Assembly: GCA_009869945.1 (NCBI GenBank)
Contig: WIXG01000765.1
Span: 1-22,751 of the forward strand
Source of the DNA: Mesaphorura yosii
Lineage: Eukaryota; Arthropoda; Collembola; Poduromorpha; Tullbergiidae
Reading direction: 5' to 3'
DNA length: 22,751 bases
Under the pieces are notes generated by a model. It had not been told where the DNA came from and made no database searches. It was given only the letters and a program-made list of their open reading frames with translations. Of this stretch, positions 1 to 8,627 are shown in pieces. Position numbers and translations under genes: made by a program. Each line of letters starts with the position of its first letter. The stretch's first letter is position 1.

Positions 1-1
1 G

Positions 2-726
2 GTGACTTCCGGCTTGGCATCGAAGATTAATTTTCATTTCGATAACAATCCGCGCCTGAATCAACTTCCCATTTGGGTGCTGCAAGTTTGGGGATTCGAC
101 TTCGAGGTTTTCGGGTTAGTTTACCAACTGCAATATAAAAAAGTGTGCTGGCTTCAGTTTTCTAATAACGCCGCGTCTCCTCTTGTCTTGACAGATGTGC
201 CACTGGCCGAGGCGTACCCGGCGGGCGGGTCCGTGTACGAGATTGCCCAGGCCGGAAAGAAGTGCATCTGGAATTCGACCCGGGTATTGAAATAATTCAT
301 GACGTCCTGGACCAAAGTCTTCCAACCCTCGTGGAGGTCTCCCTGAGGACGATCACGATTGCATCGTCTCAAAATGTGTCCGAAAATGCCTCCAAATGTA
401 CTCGTAGTTTTAATCTGGGCGAACTCCCAGCCAATTTAGCACAACGCATAGCTTTAGGACCAGCCGCTCAATGTTTTGTCTGTAAGCAAGCAATTTATAC
501 CGAAATCTGGCTCATGCCGTTTCGAATATCGAACTCGAGTGAGGGAAATGCGAATGCTCTTGACCTTGGCGCCTCGTTGGCGCGGGTACCATACAGCGCG
601 TTTGTATTTTGTACTGCGAATTGCGTGTTCAGATTCCAGAGTGAAGTAATCGGATCCGCTTGCACGGCCGATCTTGAATTAGTGACTTCTAGTGGGTACA
701 AGCTCAAATTGCTAGAGCTAGTTTGA
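2..726 (+). CDS. Leucine-rich-repeat protein, C-terminal part (5' end outside window)
   Basis: Two exons read through in phase: 2-114, then 195-726. The intron of 80 bp starts GTTAGT and ends TTGACAG; the first exon ends two bases into a codon and the second supplies the third base. Exon 1 carries an LRR-like stretch (NNPRLNQLP). Exon 2 contains LPTLVEVSLRTI, then LPANLAQRIALG, then a Cys pair (CFVC, in bases 475-486) and, about 50 residues on, CTANC (bases 613-627). This order, a last LRR, a helical LPxxL segment, CxxC and a later CxxxC, is what I know from the C-termini of LRR proteins of the LRRC28/LRRC58 kind and related fungal LRR proteins, where the cysteines probably bind zinc. The segment around residues CATGRGVPGG just after the splice is unusually Gly/Arg-rich and is the weakest part of the model. 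LRR membership is fairly sure; the exact orthologue is not. Confidence 0.55.
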
Positions 727-1303
727 TGTATTCTGAATGAAACTACAATTAATCTGAGGTCGGCATTTGTTCTTACCTTGTTCACTCATGGTTTGACGCG
801 CGACGTCGGAGCTGGCTTTCGCATGTGTAAGATAGGAACGGCGTGCTCTTCGGATTCAAATAAGGTTTGAGGATGAACGCTGAGAAAACTCACTTTACAT
901 TACGACGAACACGAGCCACCATCATAAAAACCAAATACCATGAGTCCCCATGATCGGGTGGATTTGGTTGTGACGGAATCATTTTGTTAATAGTTCGTTT
1001 ACTTTTGATTGTAGTCATTGTGTCCATGTGATAGAGTAGAATCTCGACTTGAACAGAAACGGTCAACGTTTCTCATTTATTTCGTTGAATTGTAAAGTTA
1101 ATAGAGTGATTTGCCCCGGCGTGGCAACCGCAATTTGTGTCGTAGGTATTATCAGACGGAACTGGCGCTGGCAATTGGTTGCCTGTATTTGCGACATTTT
1201 CGCATTGATGATTTTGTAATTGTGACTTGCATAAAATGAATAAATCAACAAATAAATGTGATTTCCTTCACCAGGTGATGTGTACAACGCAGATTAACGC
1301 AGA
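727..1303. other. Intergenic; no gene seen
   Basis: After the LRR gene stop there is no open frame with recognisable content on either strand. The composition is mixed, becoming AT-rich from about 960. The longest frames are short and show no domain, membrane segment or splice-consistent continuation. Confidence 0.4.
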
Positions 1304-1378
1304 ACTCGTAACTAGTTCCCACTGCGTTTCTAGGTCAAAGTGGAGCAGAAGCTTGATTTCCTTGAGAATTGCAGCTCA
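1304..1378 (-). pseudogene. Lipocalin last-exon fragment (dispersed copy of 11514-11586)
   Basis: These 75 bases align with bases 11514-11586, the end of exon 3 of the lipocalin gene on the same strand, at roughly 85 % identity by eye over about 70 aligned positions. There are two gaps: a one-base loss near 1330 and a three-base insertion near 1347. The one-base gap breaks the reading frame, and a TGA appears in the old frame, so this piece cannot encode the lipocalin C-terminus. Similarity stops abruptly on both sides: the lipocalin stop codon region and the earlier part of the exon are not present. It is therefore a small dispersed fragment, not a second gene. Confidence 0.7.
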
Positions 1379-1978
1379 TACTGGTGAGAAAACATGCAGC
1401 AGCATTTTCGGACTACGCACTGATCACGCCACTGAATGAAAGGTAATTCTGCGATTGTATTCACTCAACTTTACAGTTGAGTTTGCGCTTGCATGACGGA
1501 CCCACACAACAACTCTGAAAAGGTGCACTGAAAATCCATCCTCGTCTTCTTCACCTTTTGATATCGTCCAAGAGCTCAAGCAAAATGAAGAAAGCACTAC
1601 TGGTCAGAAGAAGATGAGGACCCATTTTCTTTCTGGCATCATGGAGATGGTGGTGGTGGATGGGGAAACCTAACAGTAATTTGAAACTTTGATGTGCGGA
1701 ATGATCTTTTGGTTTCTTTTTCTTACTTTATTTATTAGATTTAAGAATCAGGTATTCATTTTTTTGAACTGTGTCCTGCATTACTAATGAAATAACTTGT
1801 GTATTGTAATTGGAAGTCAACAATTCATTTTGGTTCAGTTGGTACTTTACTTTTACTTTAAGAAAGAATACTTTGTTTTACTATTCTTCTTATGGATTTA
1901 ATAAAAATGGCAAATAATTGATAATTGCTCAAGTTTTTTTTTTAATTAATGCACGCACTGTTCTTGACTTGACGACTT
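1379..1978. other. AT-rich intergenic; 3' flank of receptor 1
   Basis: No supported gene. Apart from the inverted repeat at 1529-1629, the stretch is AT-rich, with a T run at 1935-1943. On the minus strand an AATAAA-type run near 1728-1736 lies about 250 bases beyond the receptor 1 stop and could serve as a distal polyadenylation signal; this is a guess. Confidence 0.35.
1529..1629. repeat. Imperfect inverted repeat, about 26-bp arms
   Basis: Bases 1529-1555 and 1603-1629 are inverted copies of each other with about 22 of 26 positions matching (core TCCTCRTCTTCTTC on the upper strand of the left arm). The loop is about 48 bases. Transcribed, it would form a hairpin. The arms are purine/pyrimidine-biased, so chance pairing is possible. 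No function assigned. Confidence 0.35.
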
Positions 1979-3094
1979 CTATTTATGAGTTGCAAGCAGT
2001 GTTTTCAGGGTCCAGAGGACAATCAAACCAATCAGGCGCAATGGTGTGGAGCGACGTATGTAAAAGAATGGTCCAACATACACCTTGAATACGGGGCAGG
2101 CTCTAAGTCGCCTACGCAGCAGCAGGTCATCTTTCCGAAGTGTACGGCCAAGTGAGGTAAGCACGGTGGCCGAGGCTGTATGAACAGCAGCTGGAAGGGG
2201 ATACACAAGCCAGATGAGAGCTGTAGCATTCAAGACGGCAGAGAGGATGAATGCGGCAAAGATGGGTGGAAGTGTGGCATGATTTCGAAGTAACATATGG
2301 TAACCTGTAATTGAAGAGACGACTAGGAAGAGTTGGAGGAGTGGGATCGGTAAATTGGAATAACAGCATCGGAACTCTTCATTGAGGAGACGAAGTTGAC
2401 TGTAAACTCGTAAGGTATCCTTGTGTCGCGGAATTGTATGCAGCCATGTAGCCATGTTGGTCCAGTAACATGCAAGTGGGACGCCGATAAAGAACGAAGC
2501 ATTGAGTACCGTAACCAAGTCCAGTACGTGGATTCCAAATAGTATAACCCGTCCAAGTACTGTCCATATACTCAATTCATAGCCTACGAGTAGGAAAGAG
2601 TACACCCATGGATTACTGGGTTGGAGGAGCATGTGGAGGACCACGAAACACAGATTACATGCATAAAATGGTTTGCATGCTAGCAATATCTTGTCACCTA
2701 CACCCATCATACCCTCATTCTGACGATGATTATTGCTGTTGAGTGCTTCCAGCAGGTCAAAGAAATGATTGATTGCCAATGTAAATTGAAACCTGTGGTA
2801 CAGGACATGAAGAAGCAGCACAGTGGATAGAGCATAGAAGAAAAGTGCTGAGATATGAAATATGAGGTAGAGTAAAGGTTCCGAGGTGCAATGAAGTACA
2901 CACGTGGCACTCATGAAGACCACACGTAGAATCACGAGAGTGATAAGAGAACAAGTCGGGACCATGTCCCTCCAGCTGCCATGAAGTGCATTCAATGGGT
3001 GTATGGACCGAGTCGGGTGGCAGACCAAGGGCACTGTTCGTGTGCGTGTGATGAATTGGAGAAGTTGCAGGCTCAAGGCGGTCAGCATTATCAA
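1979..3094 (-). CDS. Chemoreceptor-like 7TM protein 1 (gustatory-receptor type), intronless
   Basis: One uninterrupted frame encodes 371 residues, the usual length of arthropod gustatory receptors (350-450). The protein is strongly hydrophobic with about seven membrane spans (for example around residues 46-64, 74-98, 140-158 and 270-295). Two features recur in the other receptors of this window: a loop motif YSQLRLLNEEF before the last spans, and a C-terminal motif YVGPFFYIRRS followed by a final hydrophobic helix. These fit what I remember of springtail chemoreceptors, which would be ligand-gated ion channels in the plasma membrane of sensory neurons. The ligand cannot be predicted. The first Met is chosen because it opens the frame shortly before the LNALHGSW segment. 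There is no intron, unlike receptors 3 and 4. A damaged copy of its 3' end lies immediately upstream of the gene at 3420-3662. Confidence 0.75.
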   Translation of the reverse strand: MIMLTALSLQLLQFITRTRTVPLVCHPTRSIHPLNALHGSWRDMVPTCSLITLVILRVVFMSATCVLHCTSEPLLYLIFHISALFFYALSTVLLLHVLYHRFQFTLAINHFFDLLEALNSNNHRQNEGMMGVGDKILLACKPFYACNLCFVVLHMLLQPSNPWVYSFLLVGYELSIWTVLGRVILFGIHVLDLVTVLNASFFIGVPLACYWTNMATWLHTIPRHKDTLRVYSQLRLLNEEFRCCYSNLPIPLLQLFLVVSSITGYHMLLRNHATLPPIFAAFILSAVLNATALIWLVYPLPAAVHTASATVLTSLGRTLRKDDLLLRRRLRACPVFKVYVGPFFYIRRSTPLRLIGLIVLWTLKTLLATHK

Positions 3095-3419
3095 TCGTGC
3101 CTTCGGTCATATTACTTGCAGTATAGTGGCCCTCGAGGTCGCCAACCGTCGACTGAGTCCAATTTATTGGTAGTTTGGGCCTCTGAAAGTGGATTGAAAA
3201 GCTTTGCAATCAGAGTCCGACATTTTTAAGAGCCGTCGCTTTCTTTTCCACAAATTTAGAACTAATGGACTAATAGTTATTATACAAAATTGATCACACA
3301 GGCAGCACGGTACATGTGCACGGTCAGTTAAAACTGGTTTGAAATTTTTTTAAGTACGTATATGCTCTAATTGGGCATTTTTATTTGACCTTTTCGTATG
3401 CATCGTTGTGAACAAGCTA

Positions 3420-3662
3420 TGGCCAGGAGTGATTTTAGGGTTCAGAAGACAATCAATCCAATCAGGCGCAATGGCATAGAGCGACATATGAAGAAGAATG
3501 GTCCAACATGAACCCTAATCGCGTGACAAGCCCCAAGTCGCTTATCTTTACGTAGAGATCGGAGTGAGGTCAAGAGAGAGGCAAAGGTCGATAGGACAGC
3601 AGCTGGAAGTGAGTACACAAGCTAGATGAGTGCCGTTGCATTTAAGACTGCGCTGAGTGCGT
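3420..3662 (-). pseudogene. Degraded 3' copy of chemoreceptor 1
   Basis: Translated on the minus strand, this stretch follows the last 80 or so residues of receptor 1: SAVLNATALI, then LVYSLPAAV, then VGPFFFICRS and MPLRLIGLIV all line up. Two in-frame stops fall where receptor 1 has Trp: TAG at 3624-3622 and TGA at 3444-3442. A few codons are also missing in the RKD loop. The copy starts abruptly at about 3662, where similarity to receptor 1 ends and an unrelated exon begins. It is a truncated duplicate in the same orientation, about 325 bp upstream of the parent start codon. It cannot encode a receptor. Confidence 0.8.
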
Positions 3663-3663
3663 G

Positions 3664-3957
3664 AATTTAGAAATGACATAATGGTTTCACGTGTGTAGTA
3701 TTGACAGTTCGCCATGTGGAGAGAGACCAACTCCTTGAACTCCTTCAGCTGAATCACTTCTTGGCCCATGTCAGCATTCTGGAGGAGATGCTGAGCTGCA
3801 TCCAACTTCAAATCTTTACAGTGAAGTGACAACTCCCCGCGAATCACGCGCAGTGCTGTGATAATTTCGCAAGCTGCACTTGGTTTCATGCTCTTTAAAT
3901 TCAAGTTGATCGCATTGAATCCGCTGCTGATTGCTTCAATTTGTTCTCCCCACCCCA
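3664..3957 (-). CDS. Unidentified helical exon fused to the receptor pseudogene
   Basis: A frame of about 98 codons runs from a good splice acceptor (pyrimidine-rich tract, then CCCACAG at 3964-3958) to the edge of the receptor copy, where it runs on out of frame into the copy until a stop at 3548. The peptide looks like real coding sequence: amphipathic helices with segments such as FNAINLNLKSM, ALRVIRGELSLHCKDLKL, LLQNADMGQEVIQLKEF and SLHMANCQYYTRE. I do not recognise the family. A possible upstream exon (4169 to about 4043, containing YGKLGYLVFTIQPFARL) does not join it in phase with any donor I could find. It may be an exon of a gene that was cut by the duplication, or the remains of one. 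Function unknown. Confidence 0.35.
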
Positions 3958-3970
3958 CTGTGGGACAGGG

Positions 3971-4520
3971 AAGGGTGAAAAAGGGAATAAATTCTAATTC
4001 GCCTCGAAACATTTGAAATTAGTGTCTTTCGACTAAAATTCACGTTTTTGAGCTGAGGGTATGATATTACAACTTGAGTCGCTGAGGCAGGTAATATTAA
4101 CCGAGCAAAAGGTTGAATGGTAAAAACTAGGTAACCCAACTTTCCGTAAGCATCGAATTTCGTGTCCATTCGTAAAATCGGGTTGAAGTGAAGCTATTCT
4201 TGCCATCCTAACGCTATTTATTTAATGCACGACTCATCGTATCCAAAAACACGCACACTTACTTCATACACTTCGGCCTTAATATCTCTTGCAGAGTTTG
4301 GCGAGGGGACGCGGTGGGATGGATTTTGGTACACAGTGATCAATGTAATAGAATTGTGATTTTGGAATTTTTTGGAAGGTCGGCAATCTCAGGCAATCGG
4401 AAACTTTGTAGCTGCCATTAACATTTCCTTGAAGAATAAGTTTTCAAATAGTGAAATCGAGGAGAGGGGTGAATAGATTTTGATGAAATTTTTACCATCA
4501 ACGCCTCTTATTTAGTAGAG
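3971..4520. other. Intergenic; possible upstream exon of the unidentified gene
   Basis: The minus strand from 4169 to about 4043 is open and encodes a fairly hydrophobic peptide, but no donor gives an in-phase join to the exon at 3957. From 4200 to 4520 I see nothing that I can support. Confidence 0.3.
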
Positions 4521-5006
4521 TCAATTGCAATTTACTATATAGCGGTATTCGGTACCCCCTTTTATTCCATTTTTTACCCAACCCTCTCCCATAGTGCACT
4601 CTTCACTCCCCTCTCCCTCGTTCTCTATGATGGGTGGGTTGAGGCGATACAGCGTGAGTGAAGCCACACGAAGATCACCCAACTCAACCACCTCAAGTCT
4701 CATCCTACCCATCAAGTCACCAAGTTCGGGCAACGTCTTGTGCCCAGTCAGCACGAGAGTGGGACAGTCTGTCTTGCGTGCAGTCAACCCAGGCAACTGT
4801 CCTCTTCTTCCTTTCTCTTTTTTTGCAAGTCGCATTTCCGCGGTGCAGCGGCTGTACTCATCGTCCTTCGTAATTTCAACTCGAGTGGAAACCTCGGAGT
4901 CGGAGTTCTTACTGATAAACCCAAGAAGTGGACTGACCGAGCCAGGTGCAGACGAAAGTTCGACTTGTAGTGTATTGTGTTGTCTTGTCCAAGTTGTCAA
5001 ATCCAA
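4521..5006 (-). CDS. Hypothetical protein, 161 residues
   Basis: An open minus-strand frame of 161 codons. The middle and end look like coding sequence: GLTARKTDCPTLVLTGHKTL, LPELGDLMGRMRLEVVELGD and LRVASLTLYRLNPP, followed by an acidic Glu-rich tail. There is no signal peptide or membrane span. I do not recognise the family. The opposite strand is also open over most of the same bases (4594-5076), but that reading is Ser-rich and of low complexity, so the minus strand is preferred. It may be an exon of a larger gene, because an AG-preceded position near 4968 could be a splice acceptor. Low confidence that it is a complete gene. Confidence 0.3.
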   Translation of the reverse strand: MDLTTWTRQHNTLQVELSSAPGSVSPLLGFISKNSDSEVSTRVEITKDDEYSRCTAEMRLAKKEKGRRGQLPGLTARKTDCPTLVLTGHKTLPELGDLMGRMRLEVVELGDLRVASLTLYRLNPPIIENEGEGSEECTMGEGWVKNGIKGGTEYRYIVNCN

Positions 5007-5689
5007 AATGTCGAGCGCCCAAAGTAATTATACCAACCACTTTAACCATTCCCATTTGCATGTTTACACAAATTGAAATTTGCAATTTGCTCATTCATAA
5101 TGCAGGAATTTAGCCCTTAGCCTCCGAAGTACATGAATGTCATGGAATGCCAAGTTAGTTCCTAAGGCCGGGATACATGACTGCTATGTATCTATAATAA
5201 TAATTTTCAATGTCCGTCCGCCCCTTCCAATGTTAAATCCCTATGTCGACTCCCGTGCCAATATCCCACCCAGGCATTTGTGTCAAATAATGTTTGGACG
5301 TGTTACGAACACGCTTAAATCCACGCGCGCGCAGGCGCGCAAGGCCCGGCCGCTAGTTTTGAAATAAAACTTTACAGACGGCTTACATCAATGTCATGTC
5401 ACAAATTATTATTGGCGCGTACGTTCGCCCTGAAATTGAGCAGTCTGTCGGATTTGTTTTTAAGAAAACTTCTCGCTATTGACAACCAATTAATATAACT
5501 AATCTCGCTCTGTGGGCACTAATCCTTGATTTGACCCTGCAGCGTAAAGGTTAATCAGAATATTTGTCGAGAATCTGCTAGACAAATAACATTTCATGAC
5601 TCACAAATAATTCCAAAAGTGAGGAATGAAAGTTGAAGAAGAGAACAAGCCAATTGGAACAAAGTGCGCTTTAAGGTCAGTAATTGTAG
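5007..5689. other. Intergenic; upstream region of receptor 2
   Basis: No supported gene. A short GC-rich, CpG-dense block lies at about 5318-5352 (alternating CGCG and GGCC steps) within otherwise AT-rich sequence. The rest would contain the promoter of receptor 2, but I cannot point to specific elements. Confidence 0.35.
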
Positions 5690-6856
5690 TTGACGAATTG
5701 TACGATGTTGCTGACGCAATTAGAAGCGCAGCTCTTCGACGTGAGTCTAAGTGCATCAACTTGGGTCACATTTCCATACGATTGGAATCTCAAGACGAAG
5801 AAACTCACCTTCACCAAATCGAGCTTGAAGCTAGTTCTGTATTATGCCCAATTCGCGCTGAATATGAGCTACACCTGCCTGCTACTCATACGGGGTTGTC
5901 CGTACACAGAGTCCGATTTCCAGCACATTACCGGGCTCCTTGGTCTCTATGCCTTCGTAGTGCTTGCCTTTGGTCAAGTTCTACTTACCTCACTCTGGCT
6001 CAGCGCTCGACCATGTGTTGAAGGATTCCTCACATTTGTGGGGCAGCTTCAGGTTCTTAATGCCTGCCAAAAACCCGGTGGCGGAGCTCTGCATCAACGA
6101 CCTCTGCAGACCAGAATCCTACAAATAATATTTCTCGGGTGTAAGGTGAGTCAGGTAGCTTGGATCGTGTTGCTGCTCATAACCCGGACCAGGACGTGTC
6201 GAGTGGAATCAATTATACCCGCAAATGTCCAAGGCATGCATACGTTCATACCGTTTCTCTTGATCGAGACTTGGGTCGGTTTCCAGACTTTGAGCTACGT
6301 CACCTTCTCCGTCGGTCTGGGCTACGTTTACTGTGCTCTGACCTCACGTGCGCTGTGTGATCTTTGTAAGAGAGCCGGGCGGCTCACCTGGGACGTAATT
6401 CAGAAATATCGGGCACTGGCAGTGCTGAATGGATCCTTCAACGCTACCTGTGGCCGTTCCTTTGTTCCTATACTCAAGACAATGACCGAGACATGCAGTC
6501 CTGTCCTAATCACTGCATGCATCAAACTGAGTGGTCAAGGCGAAGCCTCTTCATTGGGCGCGAGCCTCATTGTACTCTGTCTGGCGTTGACCGTGACCAT
6601 GGTGGAATTCATGCCCATTCTACCACTGGCGAATATTTATGAAGTGTCGACCGTCTGGTTGAAGCAATTTACACAAGGTTCCGAGTCCGCGGTGGAAGAT
6701 GATCGAAAATATTTCATGCCATTGGCGAGGTCGTGTCGACCACTCAAGAATCAAGTTGGTCCACTTTACTATATTGATCGACGACTCATTTTGACCATGA
6801 TTCATTTCAAGATTGATACCGTCATTCTCTTACTTCTGAATGTCAACCATTTGTAA
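5690..6856 (+). CDS. Chemoreceptor-like 7TM protein 2, intronless
   Basis: A single frame of 388 residues with about seven hydrophobic spans: near residues 45-66, 80-104, 143-165, 186-215, 268-280, 294-316 and 370-386. The N-terminus has the short cytosolic lead seen in these receptors (TWVTFPYDWNLKTKKLTFTK). The loop segment YRALAVLNGSFNATCG corresponds to YSQLRLLNEEF in receptor 1. The C-terminus has the shared motif VGPLYYIDRR followed by a last helix. I infer a gustatory-receptor-type ligand-gated channel; the ligand is unknown. No intron is needed. A second plus-strand frame at 5626-6021 overlaps it in another register and is a shadow. An AATAAA at 6985-6990, about 130 bases after the stop, may be the polyadenylation signal. 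Confidence 0.75.
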   Translation: MTNCTMLLTQLEAQLFDVSLSASTWVTFPYDWNLKTKKLTFTKSSLKLVLYYAQFALNMSYTCLLLIRGCPYTESDFQHITGLLGLYAFVVLAFGQVLLTSLWLSARPCVEGFLTFVGQLQVLNACQKPGGGALHQRPLQTRILQIIFLGCKVSQVAWIVLLLITRTRTCRVESIIPANVQGMHTFIPFLLIETWVGFQTLSYVTFSVGLGYVYCALTSRALCDLCKRAGRLTWDVIQKYRALAVLNGSFNATCGRSFVPILKTMTETCSPVLITACIKLSGQGEASSLGASLIVLCLALTVTMVEFMPILPLANIYEVSTVWLKQFTQGSESAVEDDRKYFMPLARSCRPLKNQVGPLYYIDRRLILTMIHFKIDTVILLLLNVNHL

Positions 6857-6959
6857 AGCCAAGCACAGTCAGTTGTCAGTTACCAACGCCTAAGCTCCAG
6901 GGACATTGTCTTGCCTTAAATCTAAGGAAATTTAAAAGTGATAGAAAGAATTGCACGCG

Positions 6960-7020
6960 AGTAATTAGCTTTAATTAGTTTATGAATAAATTAACAAAGA
7001 AGTCATCTAAGCTAATTACT
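6960..7020. repeat. Perfect 12-bp inverted repeat
   Basis: AGTAATTAGCTT at 6960-6971 is matched exactly by its reverse complement at 7009-7020, with a 37-base AT-rich loop that contains the candidate polyadenylation signal of receptor 2. It may be a 3' UTR hairpin or the ends of a small insertion. No further evidence. Confidence 0.35.
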
Positions 7021-7161
7021 TGGAAACGCTACCTTGATAACTTCGTGTTATTTTCCCGTCCGCGCGCTGTCTTAATTCAATTTCCATTGCATCTTTTGTG
7101 TCCGGACATTTCCTCTTTGCATTCGTACCTGGAATCGGACTTTGATGTGATCTAACTGCCT

Positions 7162-7359
<198 letters not shown>

Positions 7360-7369
7360 TCACACAATT

Positions 7370-7560
7370 CAGTCTATATTTTGTCCGCTTTGCTGGCTAC
7401 TTTGGTCATGGTCATCGGCACAGACATTCGAATCGTCACGGTGGCGGGCATTACAGGTAGAGTTAGACTCATTATCATTGAATAAATGTTGTATAATTTA
7501 AATTGCGATCAATATAAACCACGGCCATGAGCATCATGGACATGGGCACGGTCACAGGGT
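7370..7560 (+). other. Two His/Gly-rich coding-like fragments
   Basis: On the plus strand, bases of about 7385-7459 read as a His-rich peptide (FGHGHRHRHSNRHGGGHYR) and bases of about 7521-7556 as another (NHGHEHHGHGHGHR). They lie in the same orientation, separated by AT-rich sequence, and each is followed by a GT (GTAGAG and GTGGGT) that could be a splice donor. They may be exons or remains of a His/Gly-rich protein of the sort found in arthropod secreted proteins, metal-binding loops or zinc transporters. No start codon, acceptor or downstream exon could be placed, so this is not called a gene. Confidence 0.25.
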
Positions 7561-7648
7561 GGGTATTACATGTAAAGAGAGAATATTTTGGGTGAATCTT
7601 TGAGTCGTTGAATAAATATTCACGAATTTTAATTACGATCAATTTCAT
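7448..7648 (+). repeat. Diverged direct repeat, about 75 % identity
   Basis: Two blocks resemble each other in the same order: GGGCATTACAGGTAGAG at about 7446-7462 with GGGTATTACATGTAAAG at about 7561-7577, and the run beginning TTGAATAAAT at 7480-7517 with that at 7610-7648, each ending in a CGATCAAT block. They look like an old tandem duplication that includes the His-rich segments. Confidence 0.4.
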
Positions 7649-7953
7649 TAATTCATTGACCCTCAATCATTGAATGTTATTACCCACAATATCCAATGAA
7701 TCACGGATAAACATTACAAATTAATTGCTCAGCTCTCATCTATCACCGTTCATACACTTGAAACAAAAGGGGGAATTGACTGATAAATGATGTTTTCATC
7801 ATAAAAGAACAATAAAAATGATGCCCGTTCATTTTAAACCAAAACACTTGAGAAATATTAGGAGTCCGTTTCAAAACGATCATTGAGTGTTGAAACTTTG
7901 AAACCCGACAAATTACCTTAATTGAAATTGAAACACGGAGCCAAGCATCAAGG

Positions 7954-8627
7954 ATGTACCGTCAAATTCTCATCTTACTTTACAGCGCCACCGCCATTTC
8001 CGCATACTGCGATCGTGTGGGGACAGGAACTGGAGGTAAATCTCAAACTTGCCACCATCTTGCCATAAAGCCATAAAACCCTTTAACCTTTGTGTGCCTA
8101 GAAATCGAGACGGTTTGCAAGTTCGATTCGGATTGCCTCCCGCACTTAATCTGTCAAGATGACCAACTCTGTGGATGCAAGTACGGACATATTGATGAAG
8201 TCTGCAATCAGGAAATCCACGGACGAGCGGCAAGAGTGTCATCTAGATGAACAATGCTTTTGCTTGCTCGGGAATCAGCGTTTGCCATCATGACGATGGT
8301 GGCGGTGTGGCGCCCAGTCGCAGTCGATGTGATTGCCCAGAACATTATGTGTTGGTAGTCCATGATGAGGATAGCAAAAGCAAACGATGTAAGCTAACAT
8401 GCGTGAAGGATGATGATTGCCCCAGCGGAGAGCATTGTACTCCATGGGAACGCGCTGACTCCGGTGATGTCATCAAAGTATGCCGTCAGCCTCCTGAGTT
8501 GATTACAGCTGGGTTATCAGCAGGCTGGGTAGTGGTCATTGTGACGGGGACTATTGGGGGCGTGGTTCTTTGTTGGGGATTGTGTATTGTATGCATGACC
8601 TTCATTGTTAGTCGATTCGGGATATGA
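7954..8627 (+). CDS. Cys-rich single-pass membrane protein (frame-disrupted)
   Basis: Exon 1 (7954-8035) encodes a signal peptide (MYRQILILLYSATAISAYC). The intron 8036-8101 runs from GTAAAT to TGCCTAG and the join is in phase. Exon 2 continues with a Cys-spaced module (CKFDSDC, CQDDQLCGC) typical of EB-like secreted domains. The frame then changes: one register ends at TGA 8248-8250, a second reads on as ECHLDEQCFC, and a third (from about 8270) gives RCDC, CKLTCVKDDDCPSGEHC and a strong membrane span (WVVVIVTGTIGGVVLCWGLC) near the C-terminus. The Cys pattern continues across all three registers, so one protein was present; two single-base breaks lie within 8221-8270. Either it is a young pseudogene or the bases are miscalled. 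It would have an extracellular Cys-rich region and a very short cytosolic tail. Role unknown. Confidence 0.5.

Noticed and set aside
2..295. Plus-strand frame continuing past base 114 as one exon
   Set aside because: A donor at 115 and acceptor at 194 give an in-phase join to the longer frame with LRR and Cys motifs; the unspliced reading after 114 shows no family sense.
1285..1306. Resemblance to a cDNA-library adaptor sequence
   Set aside because: Only a short stretch (about ACAACGCAGA) matches; this is expected by chance and there is no longer adaptor match.
1227..1439. Small plus-strand protein of 70 residues
   Set aside because: It overlaps the lipocalin exon fragment, which explains the conserved bases on the other strand.
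4594..5076. Plus-strand frame of 160 codons opposite the hypothetical minus-strand gene
   Set aside because: Ser/Pro-rich, low-complexity reading with no motif; the minus strand has better protein-like segments.
5626..6021. Second plus-strand frame inside receptor 2
   Set aside because: It is a shifted reading of the receptor coding sequence and lacks membrane spans.
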